DNA from: Marinilongibacter aquaticus
Lineage (GTDB): Bacteria > Bacteroidota > Bacteroidia > Cytophagales > Spirosomataceae
Direction of reading: 5' to 3'
Assembly: GCF_020149935.1 (NCBI RefSeq)
Contig: NZ_CP083757.1
Location: 1,240,001 to 1,304,000, forward strand
Length of the DNA stretch: 64,000 bases
Every line of letters starts with the position of its first letter. The first letter of the stretch is position 1. The notes beneath the pieces are model-generated. The model saw only the letters and a program-made list of their open reading frames with translations, searched no databases and was not told the origin of the DNA. Below are positions 25,983-34,911 of the stretch, piece by piece. Made by a program: the position numbers and the translations under genes.

Positions 25983-26103
25983 ACAAAAATTGTACCAACA
26001 ATTCTTTACCCAATCGTTTTTTTATAAGTTCGCATTAGAATTTGTGCTGCAACAATGCAGCCCCATGAAAAAAGCCAGTACTTCTATTGGGTAGCCTCGA
26101 TAC

Positions 26104-27540
26104 ATGCAAAAGCTCGTTTTAAATCAATCATTACAGCAAAGACTGTCTCCTCAGCAGATTCAGTTCATCAAGCTATTGCAAGTGCCCACATTCGAATTGG
26201 ATCATCGCATTCAAGAAGAATTGGAGGTAAATCCGGCTTTGGAAATGGGCAATAACGAACCGGAAAGCTTAAACGAAAACAATACGGAGCCCGACGACTT
26301 TGGCAACGATTACGAAGATGTTGACATTGGCGATTACCTCAATCAGGACGAATATTCGGGTTATAAAATGTACGGCGACGGCTGGAACGAAGAAAACGAA
26401 ACTTTGCCCATTGCCGACTCCAACACATTGACAGAAAATCTTTTACAACAATTGGGTTATCTTCGCCTGAATGAAATTGACCAAAAGATTGGCGAACAAC
26501 TCATTGGCAGTATCGACGACGATGGATACATCCGCCGGCCACTGCGTTCCATTGCAAACGACTTGGCTTTTGGGCAAAACATTTACGTATCCGAGCAGGA
26601 AGTAAATGCGGTATTGCAGAAAATTCAACTTTTTGACCCACCGGGCATTGCTGCCCGCGATTTGAGAGAGTGCTTGTTGCTCCAGCTCGATCGTTTCGAC
26701 GAACCCAGCGAGGAGTTGAAAAATGCCCACGAAATTGTGAAGTCTCAATTCGAAGAATTCACCAAAAAACATTATTCGGCAATCCAGAAAAAACTCGACA
26801 TCGATCAGGAAAGCCTAAAGGAAGCCATCGATTTCATCACGCATTTAAACCCAAAACCGGGCGGAGTGGGTGCAAACGACCCGACAGCCAAATACCTTTT
26901 GCCCGATTTTATGGTGACCGTGGAAAACGACGACATCGAAATTTCTTTGAATTCGAAAAATGCACCCGACCTCCGCATTTCGAAGTCCTTTTCGGAAATG
27001 CTCGACACCTACGACAAAAGCGACAAAAAGAACAAAGCGGTAAAAGAAACGGTCACTTTCGTGAAACAGAAATTGGACGCCGCGAAATGGTTTATCGACG
27101 CCATAAAACAGCGTCAGCAAACTTTACTCCGTACAATGGAGGCGATCGTAGCTTTCCAGAAAGAATTCTTCCTCGAAGGCGATGAAAGCAAATTGAAACC
27201 GATGATTTTGAAAGACATTTCAGACAAAATCGACATGGACATCTCCACGGTTTCGCGGGTGGCCAACAGCAAATCGGTACAAACAGATTTTGGCATTTAT
27301 CCTTTGAAATACTTTTTCTCCGAGGGAATTTCTACCGAATCGGGCGAAGACGCTTCGAGCCGAGAAGTGAAAAACATTCTGAAAGAACTGATTGACAACG
27401 AGTTGAAAAGTGCTCCGCTCTCCGACGACAAACTCGAAAAAGAATTGAAGAAAAGGGGCTACAAAATCGCCAGACGCACTGTAGCCAAATACCGCGAACA
27501 ACTCAATATTCCGGTAGCCCGTTTACGGAAAGAATTGTAA
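26104..27540 (+). CDS. rpoN: RNA polymerase sigma-54 factor
   Basis: The protein has 478 residues. Region I is glutamine- and leucine-rich (QKLVLNQSLQQRLSPQQIQFIKLLQVP), region II is acidic (residues about 50-95), then comes the core-binding domain (ARDLRECLLLQL...NPKPGG). The HTH region reads DISTVSRVANSKSVQTDFGIYPLKYFFSEG, and the RpoN box ARRTVAKYREQ lies at 456-466. It directs transcription from -24/-12 promoters with AAA+ activators, none of which are encoded in the window. It stands alone, 121 bases after isochorismate synthase. Confidence 0.97.
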   Translation: MQKLVLNQSLQQRLSPQQIQFIKLLQVPTFELDHRIQEELEVNPALEMGNNEPESLNENNTEPDDFGNDYEDVDIGDYLNQDEYSGYKMYGDGWNEENETLPIADSNTLTENLLQQLGYLRLNEIDQKIGEQLIGSIDDDGYIRRPLRSIANDLAFGQNIYVSEQEVNAVLQKIQLFDPPGIAARDLRECLLLQLDRFDEPSEELKNAHEIVKSQFEEFTKKHYSAIQKKLDIDQESLKEAIDFITHLNPKPGGVGANDPTAKYLLPDFMVTVENDDIEISLNSKNAPDLRISKSFSEMLDTYDKSDKKNKAVKETVTFVKQKLDAAKWFIDAIKQRQQTLLRTMEAIVAFQKEFFLEGDESKLKPMILKDISDKIDMDISTVSRVANSKSVQTDFGIYPLKYFFSEGISTESGEDASSREVKNILKELIDNELKSAPLSDDKLEKELKKRGYKIARRTVAKYREQLNIPVARLRKEL

Positions 27541-27654
27541 AGGCAGCCATTATTTTGCCCAAAGCTGTTTTCATTCAGGCAATTCGGGCAAATGAGCATG
27601 GCTTGAGCACGAATCAATTTCCATAAAGGTTCAGGTAATCCCCCAAGCAGACCC

Positions 27655-27662
27655 TATATTTG
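27655..27662 (+). promoter_or_regulatory. -7 promoter element of the hemC-region operon
   Basis: TATATTTG matches TAnnTTTG exactly and lies 26 bases before the GTG start at 27689. No clear TTG is seen at -33. Confidence 0.5.
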
Positions 27663-27688
27663 CACGAATCAGCAATAGACTAAACTTT

Positions 27689-28312
27689 GTGAGCAATAAA
27701 CTTGCGAACCTCATTTCCTATCTCTTTTTCCCCGGCCTAATGCCCACATTTTTGCTGGCCAGCCTGTATTTTCTCTGTCCCTACATATTGTTGGTCGAGG
27801 CCTACAGTTTTTGGTCGAGGGTCATTTTACTTCTTTTCGTTTTTTTGTACACTTTCTTATTCCCAGGCCTCATTGTGTTTTGGATGCACAAAAATCAAAA
27901 AGTGAAGGATTTGCGGCTTCCAGATCGAAAAGAACGCTTTTGGCCCTACTTATTTTCGGTAATTTTTAGCGGATTTTTCGCCTATTTTTTTTACGAAAAA
28001 TCCATCTTGCTCAGACCATCGGCCATACTTCTGGGCACCATAGCCCTGACAATACTCATGGTATTGCTCATCAATCAATTCTGGAAAATCAGTGCTCACG
28101 CCACAGGTATCGCGGGCGTATTGGGTACTTTTTTCACACTCCAATTCAAATACCAAGAAAGCACACTTTATATTCCATTTTTCATTGCCCTTATTGTCGC
28201 GGGTTTGGTCTTATCGGCACGTTTAAAACTGAACGCCCACACACCAGGACAAGTCGGAATGGGATTCATAGTCGGCTTGGTTTTTAGTATTTTTGGCTCA
28301 CTTTTAATTTAG
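27689..28312 (+). CDS. Polytopic membrane protein related to the PAP2 superfamily
   Basis: The protein has 207 residues and starts with GTG. About six hydrophobic segments are visible. The later part has KISAHATGIAG and ARLKLNAHTPGQVGMGFIVGL, which resemble the SxxxH and H-containing motifs of PAP2-type phosphatases, but the N-terminal KxxxxxxRP motif is only loosely matched (RLPDRKERFWP). It may therefore be an inactive or divergent family member. It is the first gene of a tight five-gene run; hemC follows after two bases. Confidence 0.65.
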   Translation: MSNKLANLISYLFFPGLMPTFLLASLYFLCPYILLVEAYSFWSRVILLLFVFLYTFLFPGLIVFWMHKNQKVKDLRLPDRKERFWPYLFSVIFSGFFAYFFYEKSILLRPSAILLGTIALTILMVLLINQFWKISAHATGIAGVLGTFFTLQFKYQESTLYIPFFIALIVAGLVLSARLKLNAHTPGQVGMGFIVGLVFSIFGSLLI

Positions 28313-28314
28313 TT

Positions 28315-29226
28315 ATGACAATTCGGATCGGGACAAGAGGAAGTAAACTGGCCCTTTGGCAAGCTCATTATATTGCCGACAGGCTAAATGCCGCAGGTTT
28401 ACAAAGTGAAATCAAGATAATTGAGACGAAAGGCGACAAAATACTTGACCGCTCTTTATCAAAAATAGGCAGCAAAGGCGTGTTCACGGAAGAGCTTGAA
28501 AATCAACTGCGAGACCATGAAATCGACATCGCCGTACACAGTGCAAAAGATGTGCAATCGCAATTGGACGACGCATTCGAATTAATTGCCTTCACCGAAC
28601 GCGAAAAAGTAAACGATGTCTTGGTGAGCCATAAAAAACTGAGCCTTTCAGACGAAATCACGGTGGGCACATCCAGCACAAGACGCGTAGCCATGCTGAA
28701 AGCCTATTTCCCGCATGTGAAAATTGTGGATATGCGAGGCAATTTGCAAACACGAATCAGTAAAATGGAAAGAGGCGACTGCGATGCCCTTCTTTTGGCC
28801 TATGCCGGTGTGCACCGCATGGAATACGACGGCCTGATTCAAGAGCACCTGAACATCAAACAATTCACTCCGGCCGTTGGACAGGGCACTGTGGCCATAG
28901 AAGCATTGAAAACACTCGATGCCGAGAAAAAACAAAGCATTATCGAAGCCTGCAACGACCCACTCACCGAAATTTGTTTGCGTGCCGAAAGAAGTTTTCT
29001 GAAAGCCGTAAACGGGGGCTGTTCGATACCCGTGTTCGGGCATTGCCATTGGTTCGACGATTATTTGCTCGAATTGAATGCGGGCATTGTAAGCCTCGAT
29101 GGAAAAAAGGTCATCCGCATCAGCACATTGCTCGACGACCCCGAAAAGCTGGGCACAGATGTGGCTGAACAATTGATGGAAAAAGACGGAAAAGAAATTT
29201 TGGAAGAAATCAGAAAAACATTATGA
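28315..29226 (+). CDS. hemC: Hydroxymethylbilane synthase (porphobilinogen deaminase)
   Basis: The protein has 303 residues. It polymerises four porphobilinogens into hydroxymethylbilane in heme synthesis. Motifs are IRIGTRGSKLALWQA at the start, KGVFTEELE, VHSAKDVQS, GTSSTRRVAML, DMRGNLQTRI, and NGGCSIPVFGH, with Cys236 holding the dipyrromethane cofactor. It overlaps the next gene by 4 bases (ATGA). No other hem gene is adjacent, which is unusual only in that its operon partners are unrelated. Confidence 0.97.
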   Translation: MTIRIGTRGSKLALWQAHYIADRLNAAGLQSEIKIIETKGDKILDRSLSKIGSKGVFTEELENQLRDHEIDIAVHSAKDVQSQLDDAFELIAFTEREKVNDVLVSHKKLSLSDEITVGTSSTRRVAMLKAYFPHVKIVDMRGNLQTRISKMERGDCDALLLAYAGVHRMEYDGLIQEHLNIKQFTPAVGQGTVAIEALKTLDAEKKQSIIEACNDPLTEICLRAERSFLKAVNGGCSIPVFGHCHWFDDYLLELNAGIVSLDGKKVIRISTLLDDPEKLGTDVAEQLMEKDGKEILEEIRKTL

Positions 29227-29933
29227 AGAAAATCTGCATACTGATTGGTCTTTTCATTGGCTTTCAGAGCCAAGCTCAAAAGCTTTCGAAAAAGGATTAT
29301 TTGGTGAATTTAGAAACCACGAAAGGCAAAATGACGCTAATCCTTTTTGATGAAACACCTTTGCACAAAGCCAATTTCATTAAGCTAGCCAAAGAAGGCT
29401 TTTACAACGACCTGCTCTTCCATCGTGTCATTAAAGATTTTATGATTCAGGGCGGAGACCCCAGCTCGAAAGAGGCCACACCCGGAAAAAGGCTGGGCTC
29501 TGGAGGAGCGGATATGGAACGTATCCCCTACGAATTTGTACCGAATCACATTCACCTGAAAGGTGCTTTGGCAGCGGCCCGCGACTACAATCCTGAGAAG
29601 AAATCTTCGGCTTGTCAGTTTTATATCGTGACGGGCAAAAAATACGAACCCGCACAAATCAAAATGATGGCCCAGCGAAACCGGGGCGAAAAAGCACATT
29701 ATACCGATGCACAATTGAAAGCGTACTCCGAAATTGGAGGCACCCCCTTTCTTGATTACAATTACACAGTTTTTGGGCAGGTGATTCAAGGTTTAGAGGT
29801 GTTGGATGAAATCCAGAAAGAAGAAACCGATGCAGTCGACCGCCCGAAAAATGACGTCAAAATGAAGGTGGAAATCAAAAGGATGAAAAGAAAGAAAATA
29901 GCCCGTAAATACCCGAAAGCGTACCCGTCATGA
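29223..29933 (+). CDS. Periplasmic cyclophilin-type peptidyl-prolyl isomerase
   Basis: The protein has 236 residues with a Sec signal (CILIGLFIGFQSQAQ). The cyclophilin core has LLFHRVIKDFMIQGGDP (the FHRVIxxFMIQGGDP signature), ALAAARDYNPEKKSSACQFYIV, and FGQVIQGLEVLDEI. An insertion between the FYIV and FGQV parts (about 45 residues with MMAQRNRGEKAHYTDAQLKAY) is typical of Bacteroidota periplasmic cyclophilins. It should speed proline isomerisation in the periplasm. It overlaps both neighbours by 4 bases, so translation is probably coupled. Confidence 0.94.
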   Translation: MKKICILIGLFIGFQSQAQKLSKKDYLVNLETTKGKMTLILFDETPLHKANFIKLAKEGFYNDLLFHRVIKDFMIQGGDPSSKEATPGKRLGSGGADMERIPYEFVPNHIHLKGALAAARDYNPEKKSSACQFYIVTGKKYEPAQIKMMAQRNRGEKAHYTDAQLKAYSEIGGTPFLDYNYTVFGQVIQGLEVLDEIQKEETDAVDRPKNDVKMKVEIKRMKRKKIARKYPKAYPS

Positions 29934-30844
29934 AAAAGAAAATTTTGATCACCGGCTCCAATGGATTGCTCGGACAAAAGCTTGTTTCGCAGCTTGCCGC
30001 AGAAAATAAACAAGAGATTATTGCCACATCTCGGGGAGCCAATAGATTGCCCTTGCATGCAAACTATATCTACGAAAGCTTGGACATTACCGTGAAAAAC
30101 GAGGTCGATGAAATCGTACGGAAACATCAGCCCGATGTGTTGATTCACACGGCGGCCATGACCAATGTAGACCAGTGCGAAGGCGACAAAGAAGGCTGTT
30201 GGCAATTGAATGTAAAAGCTGTGGAATATTTAGTCGAAGCCTGTGAAAAACACAATGTCTTTTTGCTGCACCTGTCTACCGATTTCATTTTTGATGGCGA
30301 AGCAGGTCCTTATGCTGAAAACGCAGAGGCCAATCCTGTGAGTTTTTACGGATGGAGCAAACTGGCCGCCGAAAAACTCGTGCTGCACTCCAAGGCTTCT
30401 TGGGCCATTGCCCGTACTGTTTTGGTTTACGGTTTGGCTTTCGACATGAGCCGTTCGAATATCATTTTGTGGGTGAAAAACTCTCTTGAAAATCAGAAGC
30501 ACATCAATGTGGTGACAGATCAATGGCGAACTCCTACCCTCGCCGAAGATTTGGCCCAGGGCTGTATCCTCATCGCAGAAAAAGAAGCCCAAGGGGTGTT
30601 TAACATTAGTGGAGAAGAATTGTTGAACCCCTATCAAATGGCCAATCAGACAGCCGATTATTTCGATTTGGACAAATCATTTATTCACGAAGCCACCGCG
30701 GCCACCTTCAGCCAACCGGCCAAAAGGCCGCCGAAAACAGGTTTCGACATCAGCAAGGCCAAAACGGTTCTAGGCTATCAGCCACACAGTTTTTCCGAAG
30801 GAATTGCTATCTTGGCAGAACAGCTAAAAGAAACTCATTCATGA
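29930..30844 (+). CDS. SDR family sugar-nucleotide reductase (dTDP-4-dehydrorhamnose reductase-like)
   Basis: The protein has 304 residues. The N-terminus has a Rossmann motif GSNGLLGQ; then come AAMTNVDQCEGDKEGCWQLNVKAVEYL, STDFIFDGEAGPY, and the catalytic YGWSK (YxxxK). The C-terminus has QWRTPTLAEDLA. The layout is that of RmlD (RfbD), which makes dTDP-rhamnose, but no other rml genes are nearby. Related members act on S-adenosylmethionine synthetase or other sugar nucleotides, so the substrate is open. It is in a tight overlapping operon. Confidence 0.82.
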   Translation: MKKKILITGSNGLLGQKLVSQLAAENKQEIIATSRGANRLPLHANYIYESLDITVKNEVDEIVRKHQPDVLIHTAAMTNVDQCEGDKEGCWQLNVKAVEYLVEACEKHNVFLLHLSTDFIFDGEAGPYAENAEANPVSFYGWSKLAAEKLVLHSKASWAIARTVLVYGLAFDMSRSNIILWVKNSLENQKHINVVTDQWRTPTLAEDLAQGCILIAEKEAQGVFNISGEELLNPYQMANQTADYFDLDKSFIHEATAATFSQPAKRPPKTGFDISKAKTVLGYQPHSFSEGIAILAEQLKETHS

Positions 30845-32448
30845 AAAAGGCCTACTTCATCTTCTGTGTACTCAGTCTTCTCTTCATCAAAACCCATGCT
30901 CAGTATAGCCATGCAGACAGCCTTATGGGCAGCATTACACCCGAGCGTGCCTGGTGGGATCTGACCTACTATGACCTCAAAGTCAAGGTCGACATCGAGC
31001 AGAAATATTTGAAAGGAGAGAATACGGTATTGTTCAAAGCAGTAGATGCGGGCAAAATCATGCAAATAGACCTGCAAGCACCCATGAAAATCACGGGGAT
31101 ATTTGCAGGAAACAAAACACTCGAATATACAAAGGATGGCCCAAGTGCCTATTTTATAAAATTGCCCAAAACAGTAAAAAAGGGGCAAAATGGCCAAATC
31201 AGAATACTTTTTGAAGGCAGCCCCATTGTCGCAGCCCGTCCGCCTTGGGATGGCGGCATTGTATGGGCTACACACGGCCAAGGCGAACCTTTTGTTTCGA
31301 CGGCCAACCAAGGTATCGGAGCCAGTATTTGGTGGCCTTGCAAAGATCATCCCGCAGACGAAGTTGACAGCATGCAAATCAGTATCAGCAGTCCGGCCCA
31401 CCTTTTCGATGTAAGCAACGGACAATTGCGGTCATCGGTTGTCAACAATGACGGCACCCGTACAAATACATGGTTTGTGCAGAACCCCATCAACAATTAT
31501 GGCGTAGACATAAATATTGCCAATTACGTAAGCTGGAAAGATGTGTATCAGGGTGAAAAAGGCCCATTGCCCCTTTCTTTTTATGTTTTGCCCGAAAACT
31601 TTGAAAAGGCTCAAAAACAATTCAAAGATGTGTACCGCATGTTGAAAGCCTTTGAATATTGGTTTGGGCCTTACCCATTCTACGAAGACGGTTACAAACT
31701 GGTGGAAGCTCCGTATTTGGGTATGGAACACCAAAGTTCGGTCACTTACGGCAACCGGTTTGAAAATGGTTATTTGGGCACAGACCTCTCGGGTACGGGC
31801 TGGGGTTTAAAGTGGGACTTTATCATTGTGCACGAAAGCGGGCATGAATGGTTTGCCAATAATTTGACGAACAAAGACGTGGCCGACATGTGGATTCACG
31901 AAGGTTTCACCAATTATTCCGAAAACCTTTTCACCGAATATTATTACGGTAAAGAAGCCGGGGCCGACTATGTGATCGGCTGCCGTGAACGCATTCAAAA
32001 CGACCGCCCAATTATTGGCGATTACGATGTGAGAAACGAAGGCTCTTCGGACATGTATTACAAAGGGGCCAATATCTTGCACACGGTTCGGCAAATTGTA
32101 AACGATGACGAACTGTGGAGAGGCATTCTCCGCGGTTTGAACAGAGATTTCTACCATCAGACGGTTACATCGAAACAAGTCGAAAATTATATCAGTGAAA
32201 AAGCGAACATCGATTTCAGCAAAGTCTTCGACCAATATCTACGTACCACAAAAATTCCTGTGCTGAGCACACGCGTAAAGGGAAAGAAGATTTTCTACAA
32301 ATGGGAAAACGTAATTCCCGGTTTCGATATGCCCGTGAAAGTGACCTTAGACGGCAAAAGTGTTTTTCTCTACCCCACAGAGAAAGAGAAGAAAGTAAAA
32401 GCCAAATCACTTATTGTCGACCGTAATTTCTACGTCGAAAACAAATAA
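30841..32448 (+). CDS. M1 family zinc metallopeptidase, secreted
   Basis: The protein has 535 residues with a signal peptide (FIFCVLSLLFIKTHAQ). The zinc site is HESGH at 331-335 with the second Glu at 354 in WIHEGFTNY, the classic HExxHx18E. The exopeptidase motif GAMEN appears as LGMEHQS, and the proton-donor Tyr is probably within DMYYKGANILHTVR. The N-terminal beta-sandwich domain is typical of the aminopeptidase family. It is shorter than PepN because the C-terminal helical domain is absent. It is probably a periplasmic or surface aminopeptidase; it ends the hemC operon, and a strong GC-rich hairpin follows. Confidence 0.92.
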   Translation: MKKAYFIFCVLSLLFIKTHAQYSHADSLMGSITPERAWWDLTYYDLKVKVDIEQKYLKGENTVLFKAVDAGKIMQIDLQAPMKITGIFAGNKTLEYTKDGPSAYFIKLPKTVKKGQNGQIRILFEGSPIVAARPPWDGGIVWATHGQGEPFVSTANQGIGASIWWPCKDHPADEVDSMQISISSPAHLFDVSNGQLRSSVVNNDGTRTNTWFVQNPINNYGVDINIANYVSWKDVYQGEKGPLPLSFYVLPENFEKAQKQFKDVYRMLKAFEYWFGPYPFYEDGYKLVEAPYLGMEHQSSVTYGNRFENGYLGTDLSGTGWGLKWDFIIVHESGHEWFANNLTNKDVADMWIHEGFTNYSENLFTEYYYGKEAGADYVIGCRERIQNDRPIIGDYDVRNEGSSDMYYKGANILHTVRQIVNDDELWRGILRGLNRDFYHQTVTSKQVENYISEKANIDFSKVFDQYLRTTKIPVLSTRVKGKKIFYKWENVIPGFDMPVKVTLDGKSVFLYPTEKEKKVKAKSLIVDRNFYVENK

Positions 32449-32451
32449 CAC

Positions 32452-32484
32452 ACGAGGGGGGCGGCCAATGGCCGCCCCCCTCGT
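32452..32484. terminator. Very GC-rich hairpin between convergent genes
   Basis: A perfect 14-bp stem (32452-32465 with 32471-32484) closes the loop CAATG; the arms contain runs of six G and six C. It lies 4 bases after the M1 peptidase stop. There is no T tract on either side, so it may act as an mRNA 3'-end stabiliser or a Rho-linked stop rather than a classic intrinsic terminator. Confidence 0.55.
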
Positions 32485-32505
32485 TCATCTGCTCTATTGT
32501 TTCTA

Positions 32506-33219
32506 TCAATTCGCCCCGATTTGGTACTGAAAACCAATAAGGCCCGAAAGACTTCTGTTTCGTACATCCAATTGGAAATTCGCGATATCGAGTGTGCGGG
32601 TAATCCCTAAATCATAGCGTGCTTCTCCGATAATTTGGAAACGCGGCCCTACGGGAATTTCCACACCCAAAGCCGCCACAGCACCGAAATCTACATCTTT
32701 GTAAATGCCTTTGGGCATATCAAATTTATTCTTGTACAAGCCGAAAAAGTTTGCCCGCAATTGCGAATCCATCAAAAAACTCAGTTCGGGTCCAATCATA
32801 CCATAGCCTCTTACTCCACCGGGCTCACCAAATTTCATTTTGGCCAAAACGGGCACTTGAATGTATGAATTCAGCAAGTCAAACTTGCCCAAATCTGCGT
32901 TTACATTGAACGAGTTTTCAGAACCCAAGAAAGACAATACCTGCCCGATATCCACTTTTTCATCGATGCGGAAACCGCGATTCAAATACGAGACCTCGGG
33001 TTGAATGGAAAAATTTTCGTTTATCGGAATCTCATAAAACAAAATCCCTGTAAAGGCCGGAGCCAACTTGAAATCGGGAGTAAGGTTATCGAGCAAATCA
33101 AACTTTGTCATGGTAGAGCCCGAAACGCCCCCTTTAAAACCAATTGTGCCTTGTGCATTTGCTGTCTGGATTCCGATCAGTGCGGCGATTAGTAGAAAGA
33201 TTTTTTTCATCGTATTCAT
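32506..33219 (-). CDS. Outer-membrane beta-barrel protein (PorT-like)
   Basis: I use the ATG at 33219, giving 237 residues; the ATG at 33210 (MKKIFLLIAALIGIQTANAQ) is equally possible. The signal ends in ANAQ. The mature protein has alternating strands: GFKGGVSGSTM, ILFYEIPINENFSIQPEVSYLNRGF, VLAKMKFGEPGGVRGYGMIGPELSFL and a closing SLSGLIGFQYQIGAN. This is the eight-strand outer-membrane-protein pattern (OMP_b-brl, PorT family). The role is unknown; family members include structural porins and T9SS-associated proteins. It is divergent from the MarR gene. Confidence 0.85.
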   Translation of the reverse strand: MNTMKKIFLLIAALIGIQTANAQGTIGFKGGVSGSTMTKFDLLDNLTPDFKLAPAFTGILFYEIPINENFSIQPEVSYLNRGFRIDEKVDIGQVLSFLGSENSFNVNADLGKFDLLNSYIQVPVLAKMKFGEPGGVRGYGMIGPELSFLMDSQLRANFFGLYKNKFDMPKGIYKDVDFGAVAALGVEIPVGPRFQIIGEARYDLGITRTLDIANFQLDVRNRSLSGLIGFQYQIGAN

Positions 33220-33315
33220 TTTTAATTGTGTTTGTTCGTAGTTGAGATGCAAATATGGGTATTCTGGTCATATGTTTCTTTGTTAAAGAATAGTTAAGTG
33301 ATTTTTCCAAAAACA

Positions 33316-33345
33316 TTTGTAAAAAGCATTTTACAATTATATTTG
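33316..33345 (+). promoter_or_regulatory. Promoter of the marR-type gene
   Basis: TTTG, 18 bases, TATATTTG: a full match to the Bacteroidota promoter. The start site is predicted about 16 bases before the ATG at 33368. Confidence 0.65.
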
Positions 33346-33367
33346 TCGCCTAGCCTAAACCTGCCGT

Positions 33368-33805
33368 ATGACGCATTCCGACAAGAGAGCATATTTTTTT
33401 AAGATTGACACAACTGTCAAACGGGTAAGAAACTATATGCAAAAACAGCTCAGTGCAGCCGGAATAGACCTTACAGTAGACCAATGGGTAGTTTTGGATC
33501 ACATCTATCCCAGCCCGGGAATTTCGCAAAACGACTTAGCCCAAGCCACCGCCAAAGATGCCCCCACTACTACACGAATTTTGGATATCTTGATAAAAAA
33601 AGGGTGGGTAGAACGCAAAATGGCTCGACTGGACCGTCGAAAATCGATGATTTTTCTAACGTCCGAAGGCACCGCTCTTCACGAAAGAGCCTTTCCTATT
33701 GTAGCCGAAGTGCGAAGGAAATCGTGGGAAAACTTATCGGATGAAGATTTTGATACCTTAGTGGGCATTATGGACACCATTTACGGTAATTTGGAAATCC
33801 TTTAA
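33368..33805 (+). CDS. MarR family transcriptional regulator
   Basis: The protein has 145 residues. The winged-helix core reads LTVDQWVVLDHIYPSPGISQNDLAQATAKDAPTTTRILDILIKKGWVERK, with the wing ARLDRRKSMIFLTSEGTALHERAFP, as in MarR/SlyA proteins. It diverges from a beta-barrel gene; MarR regulators often control adjacent divergent genes, which makes that gene a candidate target (inference). The downstream DUF1801 gene is 117 bases away. Confidence 0.92.
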   Translation: MTHSDKRAYFFKIDTTVKRVRNYMQKQLSAAGIDLTVDQWVVLDHIYPSPGISQNDLAQATAKDAPTTTRILDILIKKGWVERKMARLDRRKSMIFLTSEGTALHERAFPIVAEVRRKSWENLSDEDFDTLVGIMDTIYGNLEIL

Positions 33806-33922
33806 CACTTCAAACCGCCGAGCAAAAAGGCCTCGTGCAATTCAACCGTTCATCAAGAAAATTGCTCACGTATCTACCGATGTCGTATATTGGGTTTGTT
33901 TCAAACTCTAGCAAGCACAGAA

Positions 33923-34309
33923 ATGCAGCCCGAAATCGAAGAATATAACCGAAAACAAGCCGAAATCGACCGTAAGATTTGCGATATTTTGGCATCAGAA
34001 ATTGAAGCTGAATTGCCCGAAGCCGAAAGCAAAATCTGGCATGCCCATCCTGTTTGGTTTCTTGACGGCAACCCCATTGTCGGTTACAGCACACAAAAAA
34101 ACTGCACCCGTTTGCTCTTTTGGAGCGGTCAAAGTTTTGATGAAGCCCTCATTCCCGAAGGGAAATTCAAAGCGGCAGAATTGCGTTTCACAGCCCCAGA
34201 ACAAATCGACCACGAATTGCTGAAAAGGTGTTTGAGCAAAGCCCGCGACATACAATGGGATTATAAAAATTTGGTAAAAAGAAAGGGGCAACTCGAACGC
34301 CTAAAATAA
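33923..34309 (+). CDS. DUF1801 domain protein
   Basis: I choose the ATG at 33923 (MQPEIEEYNRKQAEIDR), giving 128 residues; a TTG 11 codons upstream is also in frame. The sequence fits the DUF1801/YdhG-like family: helical N-terminus, then ESKIWHAHPVWFLDGNPIVGYST and the LLFWSGQSFDEALIPEGKFKAAELRF segment with aligned strands. The family has no firm biochemical role. The next gene starts 10 bases later, so the two may be co-transcribed. Confidence 0.72.
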   Translation: MQPEIEEYNRKQAEIDRKICDILASEIEAELPEAESKIWHAHPVWFLDGNPIVGYSTQKNCTRLLFWSGQSFDEALIPEGKFKAAELRFTAPEQIDHELLKRCLSKARDIQWDYKNLVKRKGQLERLK

Positions 34310-34319
34310 AATTTGCCCG

Positions 34320-34805
34320 ATGAGAATTATATCCAGTGCAGGAAAAGGTGATTTTATCCTACAGGAAACCGACCAAAAAATATGCGAAATGCATTACAAA
34401 AATTGGTTTTCGGGCAGTGCCCACACACGTTTGAAGGGAAATCAAATCGAGCTCAGTCCAAAAAACGTATGGGCAAATAAAGTGCGGATTCATAAAAACG
34501 GCAGGATTATTGGTGACATTGCTTTCAACCTGCGGGCTCAGATGATCATCCGATTGGAGACCGAGGAGGAAAAGGACATTCGCTATATTTTGAAGAACAA
34601 AGGGAGTATGAAAGCCCGATTTCAGGTATACAATGAAAGCGAAGCTTTACAATTCACACTGCTTTCAGAATGGGTTTGGAAAAAGTTTAGATACAATTAC
34701 GAAATTGAATTCGCTGACTTCGACGAAAGAATTGACCGCGATGAACTGTTGGCCTATTGCGGCTATGCGGCCAACCTATATTTTGCCCTGATCAGCACTG
34801 TATAA
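34320..34805 (+). CDS. Uncharacterised protein, possible LURP-one/Tubby-like beta protein
   Basis: I do not recognise this 161-residue protein. There is no signal peptide. It is basic in the first half and rich in predicted beta strands (DFILQET, HTRLKGNQIELS, KVRIHKNGRIIGDIAF, MIIRLETE, RFQVYNESEALQFTLLS) and ends in a helix (RDELLAYCGYAANLYFALI). The strand-rich pattern is reminiscent of phospholipid-scramblase-like or LURP-one-related barrels, but that is only a guess. It follows the DUF1801 gene closely on the same strand. Confidence 0.55.
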   Translation: MRIISSAGKGDFILQETDQKICEMHYKNWFSGSAHTRLKGNQIELSPKNVWANKVRIHKNGRIIGDIAFNLRAQMIIRLETEEEKDIRYILKNKGSMKARFQVYNESEALQFTLLSEWVWKKFRYNYEIEFADFDERIDRDELLAYCGYAANLYFALISTV

Positions 34806-34856
34806 CTGAAGTGCCTTGTGAAAATGCCATAATGCCAAAGCTTTCCGCCCGATTAA

Positions 34857-34884
34857 TTGCATCTCTAAGGATTTTGTACTTTTT
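34857..34884 (+). promoter_or_regulatory. Weak promoter candidate for gntP
   Basis: TTG, 17 bases, TACTTTTT. The -7 element differs from TAnnTTTG at the last base and the spacing is short. It lies 27 bases before the gntP ATG. Confidence 0.3.
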
Positions 34885-34911
34885 TCGTTCAGAAAATTTC
34901 AACCCCTTACA

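Noticed and set aside
25988-26003. Weak inverted repeat AATTGT-ACCA-ACAATT after isochorismate synthase
   Set aside because: Six AT-rich pairs with only a short T stretch; not convincing as a terminator.
27541-27590. Loose hairpin after rpoN (AAGGCAGC with GCTGTTTT)
   Set aside because: It depends on two G-U pairs with a 16-base loop, and no T tract follows.
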